Below are positions 32,960 to 39,927 of a DNA stretch of 64,000 nt, one piece after another. The stretch lies in contig JAGIBL010000003.1 of the NCBI GenBank assembly GCA_017744365.1, forward strand, positions 310,001 through 374,000, given 5' to 3'. How positions within the stretch are numbered: position 1 is the first letter of the stretch; each line of letters begins with the position of its first letter. Origin of the DNA: Nocardioidaceae bacterium (GTDB lineage Bacteria; Actinomycetota; Actinomycetes; Propionibacteriales; Nocardioidaceae). The position numbers were made by a program, and so were the translations under genes. Below the pieces are notes generated by a model that saw only the letters and a program-made list of their open reading frames with translations, was not told the origin of the DNA and did no database searches.

Positions 32960-33610
32960 TTAAGTTTCCGAGGGCCGGCCGAGCCCCGCGTCCCGCGCCC
33001 GGATGATCGCCTGCGCCCGGTCGGCGACCTGCAGCTTGGCGAAGATCGAGGAGACGTTGTTGGCCACCGTCTTCGGCGAGACCTCCAACCGCGCTCCGAT
33101 CGCGGCGTTGTTGAGGCCGGCGGCGAGCAGGTCCAGCACCTCGGTCTCCCGCGGGGTCAGCTCGGGGAACGGCACCGCGGCCAGGTCGCGCGGCGCGGTC
33201 AGGAACCCCAGCACCCGCTGGGCCACCCCCGGCCCGAAGATGGCCTCGCCGGCCGCGACCGAGCGGATCGCGCGCAGGATGTCCTCCTGCTCGACCCCCT
33301 TGACCAGGTAGCCCCGGGCGCCGGCCCGCATCGCCGAGAAGACCGACTCGTCGTCGTCGTACATGGTCAGCACCAGCACTGCCACCTGCGGCGCGACCCG
33401 GGCGATTTCCCGGGTGGCCGCGATGCCGTCGAGGCCCGGCATGCTCAGGTCGAGGATGGCGACGTCGGGCCGCAGCGTCACCACCTCGCGGACGGCGTCG
33501 TGGCCGTCGGCGACCACCGCGACCACCTCGACGTCGGGAAGCGAGCCGAGCAGCGCGGTCAGGCCCGCGCGCACGATCGGGTGGTCGTCGGCCACCAGGA
33601 CCCGGATCAC
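32960..33610 (-). CDS. NarL/LuxR-family response regulator
   Basis: 216 aa. Receiver with VLVADDHPIVRAG, phospho-Asp in AILDLSMPGLDG (about residue 55), conserved Lys in YLVKGVEQEDIL. LuxR-type HTH near the C-terminus: LTPRETEVLDLLAAGLNNAAIGARLEVSPKTVANNVSSI. GTG 33610 is the start because the receiver begins there. It lies 10 bp after the stop of the sensor kinase gene on the same strand, so kinase and regulator form an operon. Target unknown; the divergent gap upstream of the kinase has a strong palindrome. Confidence 0.9.
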   Translation of the reverse strand: MIRVLVADDHPIVRAGLTALLGSLPDVEVVAVVADGHDAVREVVTLRPDVAILDLSMPGLDGIAATREIARVAPQVAVLVLTMYDDDESVFSAMRAGARGYLVKGVEQEDILRAIRSVAAGEAIFGPGVAQRVLGFLTAPRDLAAVPFPELTPRETEVLDLLAAGLNNAAIGARLEVSPKTVANNVSSIFAKLQVADRAQAIIRARDAGLGRPSET

Positions 33611-33620
33611 GAGGACGCTC

Positions 33621-35606
33621 TCACGACGACCCCAGCGGGATCGCGACGTAGACCCGGCCACCGGCTCCCGAGGGCCCCGCCTCGAACCGGGCCCCCACCT
33701 CGGCCGCGCGCTCGGCCATCGCCTGCAGCCCGACGCCGGGCACCCAGCCGTTGCGGTGACCGTCGTCGACCACCTCGACCTCCAGCTCGGCGCCGCAGCG
33801 CAGCGTCAGCGCGGCCCGCGAGGCCCGCGCGTGCCGGGCCACGTTGGTCAGGGCCTCGGTGGCGATCCGGTACGCGGCGACCTCGACAGCCGCGGGCAGC
33901 GCCGGCAGCCGTTCGGGTACCCGGACGTCGACGGTCACCGCGGACCCGTCCGGACGGCGAGCGAGCTGGTCGGCCCGGCGGCGTAAAGCGTCCAGCAGGC
34001 CGAGCTCGTCGAGGTCGCCGGGGCGCAGGTCGTCGACCAGCCGCCGGACCTCGGCCAACGCCGCCCGCGCGTCCCGGCGCAGCGAGCCGACCAGGCCGGC
34101 CGCCGTTCCGGGGTCGTCGGCGAGCACGTTGCCGGCGGCATCCGCGCCCATCGCCATCCCGGTCAGCGTCGGACCGAGCCCGTCGTGCAGGTCGCGGCGT
34201 AGTCGGCGGCGCTCCTCCTCGCGGGCGAGCACGATCCGCTCCCGTGACTCCTGCAGGTCGGTGGCCAGGTCGGAGGCGTGCACCGCCACCGCCAGCGGCG
34301 CGGTGACCAGCGCCAGCGCCGCCCGGTCCTGGGCGGCCAGGCTCCGCTCTCCCGGGCGCAGGCCGACGAGCAGCTCACCGACCTCCTCGCCGGCGTAGGT
34401 GAGAGTGATCGCGACGTCGCGGTCCCCCGGCTCGCCGGCATCGACGAGACCGGAGCGCCGCGTCCTCAGCCCGACGTACGGGAGCCGCAGCGCGAGCCGC
34501 AGCCCCTCGACCACGCCGGCCAGGCCGCGCTCCTCGCCGGTCGCCAGCTTCTCGGCGATCCCGGAGGCCACCCGCGCCGGGTCGTCGCGGTCGCCGTACA
34601 TCCAGCGGTCCACGACCCGCTGCAACCGGGGCAGCAACGGCGCCGCGCCGACGGCCACCAGGACGGTCGCCAGCACCGAGCGCCCGACCGCACGGGAGAC
34701 CAGCGAGTCGAGCACGGCCACCAGCACGCCGTACGACGCCAGCACGATCACCGAGAGCAGCAGCCAGGCGGTCGCCCGGGAGAGCACCACCCGGACGTCG
34801 AGGATCCGGTGCCGCACGACGGCGACGGTGATGGCGGCGGGGATCAGCGGGATCGAGAAGAGCACGACGACCGGCGTCCCGGCGACGAACGCCCAGGGCA
34901 GCACTCCGGCGACGACCGCGATCCCGGCAAGCACGAGCCAGAGCAGCTGGCGGCGCTGGGTCTCGCCGCCGCGGCGGTAGCGGACCACGAGCGAGGCGAC
35001 CGCGAGCGCGATCGCCGCCATCGTCCGGATCTCCGAGAGCAGCCACAGCGGGGCGAGGGCGTCGTAGGACGAGGTCGACAGGTAGCCGGCCGGGAACCCC
35101 GGGCGCACCGGGGTGGTGTCGGCGACGGCTTCGACCACGAACAGCGGCGCGGTGAGCACGACCGCCCACGCCACCGGCCGCCAGCGCGGGCTGGGGAGCC
35201 GGCCGTCCGGGAACAGCAGCAGCGCCATCGGCAGGAACAGCGCGATCGCCCAGGGCCAGGCGCCGAGGAAGACGGTGACCGCGAGCCGCTGCACGGCGAG
35301 CGGACCGCCGTCGTCGTGGAGCAGCTGCACCAGCGGCGGCAGCCAGGCGCTGGTCGCGTGCGCGAGGCCGTCGGCGAGCAGCAGCCAGCCGACCGCGTTG
35401 GCCGGGCGGTGCCAGCTGACCAGGAGCCCGCTGAGCGCGAAGGAGGCGCCCATCAGCGCGTTGGTCACCGTGAACGCGTCCAGCGCGTCCTGCCAGGACC
35501 AGTCGGCGGCGAGGGAGAGCACGACCGCGGCGGTCACCTCGGCGAAGGCCAGCGCGCCGAGGCCTGCCGACAGGGCCCGGCTGCGTCCGGTGCGGACCGC
35601 GCTCAC
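33621..35606 (-). CDS. NarL-type membrane sensor histidine kinase
   Basis: 661 aa. Residues 1-280 contain about 9-10 hydrophobic segments. An approximately 100-residue GAF-like linker follows, then HisKA_3 with the phospho-acceptor in RRDLHDGLGPTLTGMAM (about residue 455) and a HATPase domain (ATEALTNVARHARASRA; GWVPGVGLQAMAERAAE). Signals to the regulator encoded 10 bp downstream. GTG 35606 starts at the first membrane segment. An unusually long membrane part suggests sensing within or at the membrane, for example of lipid or membrane stress (inference). Confidence 0.9.
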   Translation of the reverse strand: MSAVRTGRSRALSAGLGALAFAEVTAAVVLSLAADWSWQDALDAFTVTNALMGASFALSGLLVSWHRPANAVGWLLLADGLAHATSAWLPPLVQLLHDDGGPLAVQRLAVTVFLGAWPWAIALFLPMALLLFPDGRLPSPRWRPVAWAVVLTAPLFVVEAVADTTPVRPGFPAGYLSTSSYDALAPLWLLSEIRTMAAIALAVASLVVRYRRGGETQRRQLLWLVLAGIAVVAGVLPWAFVAGTPVVVLFSIPLIPAAITVAVVRHRILDVRVVLSRATAWLLLSVIVLASYGVLVAVLDSLVSRAVGRSVLATVLVAVGAAPLLPRLQRVVDRWMYGDRDDPARVASGIAEKLATGEERGLAGVVEGLRLALRLPYVGLRTRRSGLVDAGEPGDRDVAITLTYAGEEVGELLVGLRPGERSLAAQDRAALALVTAPLAVAVHASDLATDLQESRERIVLAREEERRRLRRDLHDGLGPTLTGMAMGADAAGNVLADDPGTAAGLVGSLRRDARAALAEVRRLVDDLRPGDLDELGLLDALRRRADQLARRPDGSAVTVDVRVPERLPALPAAVEVAAYRIATEALTNVARHARASRAALTLRCGAELEVEVVDDGHRNGWVPGVGLQAMAERAAEVGARFEAGPSGAGGRVYVAIPLGSS

Positions 35607-35628
35607 GGCACTCAGTGTGCTCCTCGCC

Positions 35629-35657
35629 GTTCCCGGACGGGCGGGAACGCGTTCCCG
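35629..35657. promoter_or_regulatory. Perfect palindrome in the divergent kinase/membrane-protein gap
   Basis: CGGGAACGCGTTCCCG (35642-35657) is a perfect 16-bp palindrome. The half-site GTTCCCG also occurs at 35629-35635, so three half-sites lie in tandem between GTG 35606 and ATG 35777. Likely operator for the NarL-type regulator or another dimeric factor (inference). Confidence 0.55.
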
Positions 35658-35776
35658 GGTGGCCCGGGCGATCTCCCGGACGCCGCGGGCTCCGGTGCCG
35701 TGTCCTCCGGGGAGCGGCCGCCGCAGAGTCGAGGAGAACCCCGGACCGCCCGGGGAGTCGCATACCGGAGGTACTC

Positions 35777-36493
35777 ATGAGCTCGACATCCCTCGCCGGG
35801 ACGGCGTCCGCGCCCGCCGCTCCCCCGGCCGGCCTGCGCCGGGCCACCCGCCTGCTCGCCGCGACGGTGCTGCCGCTCGGCGCGATCGCCATCGCCGTGC
35901 TGCGCTTCGTGATGCCGTACTACACCACCGACAGCGGCACCGAGATCGCGCGCAGCATCGCGGCCCACCAGGACCGGCAGAACGCCGTGGTCTGGCTGGG
36001 CTTCGTCGCGGTGCTGACGATGGTGCCCGCGGTGCTCTGGGTCGGCCGGGTCACCGCACGGACCGCGCCTCGCCTGACCGCGGCCGCCCTGCTGCTCCTG
36101 GTCCCCGGCTACCTGTCGCTCGCGCTGCTGGTCAGCAGCGACGCCGTCGCGCTGTACGGCGTGAAGCACGGCCTGCCCACGAAGACCGTGGCGGACATGT
36201 ACACCAGCGTGCACCCCGTCGTACTCATCGCTGGCGTCGTGTTCGTGATCGGCCACGTGCTCGGCACCATCCTGCTCGGCACCGCGATGCTGCGCGGCAG
36301 GTCCGTCCCGGCCTGGGCAGCCGTCGCCACCATCGTCGCCCAGCCGCTGCACTTCGTGGCCGCGGTCGCCGTCGGCAGCCACACCCTCGACCTGGTCGCC
36401 TGGGGCCTGAACGCGGTCGGGTTCGCCGCGGTCTCGGTGGCGATCCTGGCGATGAGCGACGACGCGTGGGCCTCGCGTGACGGGGGTGCGTGA
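35777..36493 (+). CDS. Six- to seven-helix membrane protein of unknown function
   Basis: 238 aa with about six to seven hydrophobic segments, beginning LLAATVLPLGAIAIAVLRFVMPYY, then FVAVLTMVPAVLWVGRV, LLLLVPGYLSLALLV and so on, in a DUF4386-like layout though I cannot confirm the family. ATG 35777 has CGGAGGT 5 nt upstream. It begins a plus-strand cluster whose next gene starts within its stop (TGATG). Divergence from the two-component system suggests control by it (inference). Confidence 0.7.
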   Translation: MSSTSLAGTASAPAAPPAGLRRATRLLAATVLPLGAIAIAVLRFVMPYYTTDSGTEIARSIAAHQDRQNAVVWLGFVAVLTMVPAVLWVGRVTARTAPRLTAAALLLLVPGYLSLALLVSSDAVALYGVKHGLPTKTVADMYTSVHPVVLIAGVVFVIGHVLGTILLGTAMLRGRSVPAWAAVATIVAQPLHFVAAVAVGSHTLDLVAWGLNAVGFAAVSVAILAMSDDAWASRDGGA

Positions 36494-36942
36494 TGGACGA
36501 GCTGGAGCGCTTCCTCGCCGAGTTCGTGCCGCAGCAGGAGAAGGCTGAGAAGGCCATCCACGACGGGATCCTCGGCCCGCGGCTGGAGCTGTGGACCCGC
36601 CAGGATCCGGTCACCGTCTTCGGCGCCGCGATCCCGCTGCTGAGCGGCTGGGACGAGGTGCTCCCCGGCTTCGACTGGGTGGCCTCGCGCTTCCGCCGCT
36701 GCACGTCGTACCGGTTCGAGGTGGTGGCGGCCGGCGTCAGCGGCGACCTGGCCTACGTGGCCGGGTTCGAGCACACCACCGCCGAGGTGGAGGGCGTCGA
36801 GCGGTCGTACACGCTGCGCACGACCCACGTCTACCGCCGCGAGGAGGGCGCCTGGAAGATCGTGCACCGGCACGGGGACGCTCCGCCCGCGGACGCTCGC
36901 GGCGACGAGGGCGCCATGCTCGCCCAGGTGAGCCGGGAGTGA
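36493..36942 (+). CDS. SnoaL/NTF2-like (ketosteroid-isomerase-fold) protein
   Basis: 149 aa. One NTF2-like domain: LWTRQDPVTVFGAAIPLLSGWDEV, YVAGFEHTTAEVEG, and YTLRTTHVYRREEGAWKIVHRHGDAPP, the closing strand pattern W-K-I-x-H-x-H of this superfamily. Members range from isomerases to binding proteins, and catalytic residues cannot be assigned. Start ATG 36493 overlaps the previous stop by 1 bp. Followed 8 bp later by a NIPSNAP-like gene. Confidence 0.82.
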   Translation: MDELERFLAEFVPQQEKAEKAIHDGILGPRLELWTRQDPVTVFGAAIPLLSGWDEVLPGFDWVASRFRRCTSYRFEVVAAGVSGDLAYVAGFEHTTAEVEGVERSYTLRTTHVYRREEGAWKIVHRHGDAPPADARGDEGAMLAQVSRE

Positions 36943-36950
36943 GGTGCGCG

Positions 36951-37253
36951 ATGGAGGTCACCCTGCGCGAGTTCCAGGTCCGGCCCGGGCACCTCGAGGA
37001 CTGGCTCGCCGGCTGGCGCGACGGCGTGATGCCGTTGCGCCGGCGGTGCGGCTTCCAGCTCCTCGGCGCCTGGCTCGACCCGGCGACGAACCGGTTCGTC
37101 TGGGTGCTCGGGTACGACGGTCCGGACGGCTGGGACGCCGCGGACGCGCGGTACCACGCTCTCCCCGAGCGACGGGCGCTCGACCCGGAGCCGTCGGGCT
37201 TCGTCGCCGAGGCGACGATCACGCGCATGGTGCCGGTGCCGGCCGAGCCATAG
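36951..37253 (+). CDS. Small NIPSNAP/ABM-like protein
   Basis: 100 aa: VTLREFQVRPGHLEDWLAGW at the start, FQLLGAWLDPATNRFVWVLGYDG in the middle and ARYHALPERRALDPEP after it, the strand, helix, strand layout of NIPSNAP/ABM-like ferredoxin folds. Unknown role. ATG 36951 lies 8 bp after the NTF2-like gene; GAGG precedes it. Part of a run of small proteins (36493-37713) that probably share a transcript. Confidence 0.72.
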   Translation: MEVTLREFQVRPGHLEDWLAGWRDGVMPLRRRCGFQLLGAWLDPATNRFVWVLGYDGPDGWDAADARYHALPERRALDPEPSGFVAEATITRMVPVPAEP

Positions 37254-37278
37254 ACCGAGCCATGGACCAGGAGCTGCG

Positions 37279-37713
37279 ATGACCGACGGGGACGAGGGGT
37301 CGGTGAGCGACCGGCCCGAGATCGACACCGAGGTCGAGGCCGTGGTGGACCGGTTCTTCACCGCGTTCACCGACGGGGCCGAGCACACCGAGGCGATCCT
37401 CACGGAAGTGCTGCTGCCCGAGGCGGTCATCGTGAGTGCGGCCGGCGGCCTCACGGTGTACGACGTCCGGGCGTTCACCGAGCCCCGCGTGGCGCTGCTC
37501 CGCTCGGGCACGCTCGCCGGCTTCCGCGAGTGGCGCACCGAGGGGCGTACCGGCCTGTTCGGGGACGTCGCGCAGCACTGGCGCTCCTACGCCAAGGCGT
37601 GGACCCAGGACGGCGTCGAGCGGCACGGAGCCGGCACCAAGAGCCTGCAGCTGGTGCGCACCAGCGCCGGCTGGCGGATCAGCGCGGTGCTCTGGGACGA
37701 CGAGCGCGCCTGA
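37279..37713 (+). CDS. NTF2/SnoaL-like protein
   Basis: 144 aa with a second NTF2-like domain: AVVDRFFTAFTDGAEHTEAI, EAVIVSAAGGLTVYDV, FREWRTEGRTGLFGDVAQHWRSY, and KSLQLVRTSAGWRISAVLWDDE closing strand. No catalytic assignment. ATG 37279 follows the NIPSNAP-like gene by 25 bp. The 57 bp to the exporter gene contain the 11-bp direct repeats. Confidence 0.78.
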   Translation: MTDGDEGSVSDRPEIDTEVEAVVDRFFTAFTDGAEHTEAILTEVLLPEAVIVSAAGGLTVYDVRAFTEPRVALLRSGTLAGFREWRTEGRTGLFGDVAQHWRSYAKAWTQDGVERHGAGTKSLQLVRTSAGWRISAVLWDDERA

Positions 37714-37764
37714 GACCGCGTGAAACCGGCGTGAAGGCGCGGTGAAACCGGGCGGGCCCAGGCT
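37711..37764 (+). promoter_or_regulatory. SARP/OmpR-type direct-repeat operator with leaderless -10
   Basis: TGAGACCG (37711), TGAAACCG (37721), TGAAGGCG (37732) and TGAAACCG (37743-37750) form direct repeats spaced 10, 11 and 11 bp. After the last repeat come 8 nt and then CAGGCT (37759-37764), a -10-like box with 6 nt to ATG 37771. Direct repeats at 11 bp with 8 bp to the -10 is the described geometry of SARP-activated promoters. The nearest SARP gene is at 39928-43068. PhoB/OmpR-type regulators use similar spacing. Confidence 0.6.
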
Positions 37765-37770
37765 CCTCCC

Positions 37771-38751
37771 ATGAACGTCATCCCCGCTGTCCACGCCGAG
37801 GGCCTGGTCAAGACCTTCGGAGACTTCCGTGCCGTCGACGGCATCGACCTGCACGTCGACCAGGGCGAGATCTACGGCGTCCTCGGCCCGAACGGGGCCG
37901 GCAAGACCACCACGCTGAAGATGCTGGCCACTCTCCTGAGCATCGACGCCGGCACCGCGGAGATCTTCGGTGTCGACGTACGACGAGACCCGCACCGCAC
38001 CCGGCAGCTGCTCGGCGTCACCGGCCAGTACGCCTCTGTCGACGAGAACCTGACCGCGATGGAGAACCTCTGGCTGTTCGGCCGGCTCCAGGGCGTAGCC
38101 AGCGAGAAGGCGCGGCGCACGGCGGCCGACCTGCTCGGCCAGTTCGCGCTCGAGGAGGCGGCGGACAAGCCGATCTCCCAGTTCTCCGGGGGCATGCGCC
38201 GCCGGCTCGACCTGGCCGCCAGCCTGATCACCCGGCCGCCGCTGATCTTCCTCGACGAGCCGACCACGGGCCTGGACCCGCGCACCCGCGGCCAGATGTG
38301 GGACACCATCCGCGGCCTGGTCGCCGACGGCTGCACGGTGCTGCTGACCACGCAGTACCTCGACGAGGCCGACCAGCTCGCCGACCGGATCGCGGTCATC
38401 GACCGCGGCCGCAAGGTCGCCGAGGGCACCCCCGACGAGCTGAAGACCTCGGTCGGCAACTCGACCCTGCAGCTGCAGCTCACCTCGCCGGGTGACCAGG
38501 ACGACGCCGCCTCCGTCGTACGCAGGCTGCTCGGCGAGGAGCCGGTGCTGTCCCCTGAGTCCGGCCGGATGAACGTCGCCCTCGAGGACGCCGACCGTGC
38601 CGCCGACGTGCTGATCGGCTTGCGCGAGGCCGGCATCGGGATCACCTCGGTCAGCGTCGACAAGCCCACCCTGGACGAGGTCTTCCTCGCCCTCACCGGT
38701 CACGACACCGGTGCCGACAACGACGAGCTCGAGCTGGAGGCCGCCCGATGA
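37771..38751 (+). CDS. ABC exporter ATP-binding protein (DrrA-like)
   Basis: 326 aa. Walker A LGPNGAGKTTTLKML (about residue 45), Q-loop GVTGQYASVDENLTAMENL, signature SQFSGGMRRRLDLAASL, Walker B PLIFLDEPTTGLDPRTRG, and an H-loop-like TTQYLDEADQLADRIAVID. The C-terminal region of about 90 residues after this is typical of the daunorubicin-resistance group (DrrA). With the following permease it forms an ATP-driven exporter of a lipophilic compound. Leaderless start ATG 37771 behind the repeat operator. Confidence 0.92.
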   Translation: MNVIPAVHAEGLVKTFGDFRAVDGIDLHVDQGEIYGVLGPNGAGKTTTLKMLATLLSIDAGTAEIFGVDVRRDPHRTRQLLGVTGQYASVDENLTAMENLWLFGRLQGVASEKARRTAADLLGQFALEEAADKPISQFSGGMRRRLDLAASLITRPPLIFLDEPTTGLDPRTRGQMWDTIRGLVADGCTVLLTTQYLDEADQLADRIAVIDRGRKVAEGTPDELKTSVGNSTLQLQLTSPGDQDDAASVVRRLLGEEPVLSPESGRMNVALEDADRAADVLIGLREAGIGITSVSVDKPTLDEVFLALTGHDTGADNDELELEAAR

Positions 38752-39608
38752 GCACCACCACCGCCCCCGCGCCCACCGAGGCGCACGTCCCCGAGCAGCG
38801 CCGGCTGACCCCCGAGGACGTCGCCGCCCGCACCTCGCCGCGCAACAGCGTGCGCGAGACGGTCAGCCAGACCCTGACGATGGCCTGGCGCTCCACCAAG
38901 AAGATGCGCCGCAACCCGGAGCAGTTCTTCGACGTGATCATCCAGCCGCTGCTCTTCACCGCGATGTTCACCTACATCTTCGGTGGCGCGATCTCCGGCG
39001 ACGTGAAGAGCTACCTGCCGATCATCATCCCGGGCATCCTCGCCCAGACCGCCCTGACCGCCTGCATGGCGATGGGCACCCAGCTGCGCGAGGACATGGA
39101 CAAGGGCGTCTTCGACCGGTTCAAGTCGCTGCCGATCGCGCGGATCGCGCCGCTGGCCGGTCCGGCCGTGGCCGACGTGATCCGCTACGTCATCGCCGCG
39201 ACACTGACCATCCTGGTCGGCCTGGCGATGGGCTACCGTCCCGGCGGCGGCGTCGGCGGCACCGTCGCCGGGTGGGCGCTGACCATCGTGGCGGCCTGGT
39301 CGCTGGCGTGGATCTTCACGTGGCTCGGCACCATCGCCCGCTCGGCGCAGGCGGTGCAGGGCATCTCGATGATGATCATGTTCCCGCTCTCGTTCATGTC
39401 GAACGCCTTCGTGAACGAGAGCACCATGCCCGACTGGCTGCAGACCTTCGTCAAGGTCAACCCGGTCTCCCACGTCGTCACCGCGGTGCGCGACCTGATG
39501 AACGACGGCCACCTCACCGCCGACGTCGGCTGGGCGCTGCTCGGCTGCGCCGTGGTGGTCGCGATCTTCGCGCCGCTCTCGGTGCGCAGCTACAAGCGGC
39601 ACCTCTGA
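38748..39608 (+). CDS. ABC exporter permease (DrrB-like)
   Basis: 286 aa. A hydrophilic N-terminus of about 60 residues is followed by six hydrophobic segments (FFDVIIQPLLFTAMFTYIFGG, IIIPGILAQTALTACMAMG, AIVAATLTILVG-like region and so on), typical of ABC2-type permeases. ATG 38748 overlaps the ATPase gene stop by 4 bp, so the subunits are made together. Export of a lipophilic drug or lipid is expected; substrate not readable. Confidence 0.9.
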   Translation: MSTTTAPAPTEAHVPEQRRLTPEDVAARTSPRNSVRETVSQTLTMAWRSTKKMRRNPEQFFDVIIQPLLFTAMFTYIFGGAISGDVKSYLPIIIPGILAQTALTACMAMGTQLREDMDKGVFDRFKSLPIARIAPLAGPAVADVIRYVIAATLTILVGLAMGYRPGGGVGGTVAGWALTIVAAWSLAWIFTWLGTIARSAQAVQGISMMIMFPLSFMSNAFVNESTMPDWLQTFVKVNPVSHVVTAVRDLMNDGHLTADVGWALLGCAVVVAIFAPLSVRSYKRHL

Positions 39609-39927
39609 GCCGATCGTGAGGCCCGGCGGGGCGCTCGTCCCGGGTGAACCGGGGCGGGCACCGGGTACGTCGGCGCCGCGCCGTCGGTGAAACGCGCGCC
39701 GATGCGACGCACAGTGAGACTGCTCGGTCATCGGGCCTCGCGCCCGAAGGCGTCAATCAAGGACTCCTCATCGCGTGCTGGCACTGTCAGGCCGAACTGC
39801 GTCACCTAGGAGCACGCGTACATTGCCGTGGGCTCCCCGCGCGGACTGCGCAGAAGCATCGCGCCAGGCTTCGACCATGACTGGATTTCCGACAGTCCCC
39901 GCGCCGGGGCCTGAGCGCCTTCGATCG
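39609..39927. other. 319-bp gap without a recognisable gene
   Basis: Between the convergent exporter and SARP genes. I see no open frame with a ribosome site or family likeness. A small perfect hairpin TCGGGC-CTCGC-GCCCGA lies at 39731-39747 and may help end transcripts. A stretch at 39643-39662 resembles the exporter promoter region (GGTGAACCGGGGCGGGCACC against GGTGAAACCGGGCGGGCCCA at 37741), possibly a second weak copy of the regulator site. Confidence 0.5.
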
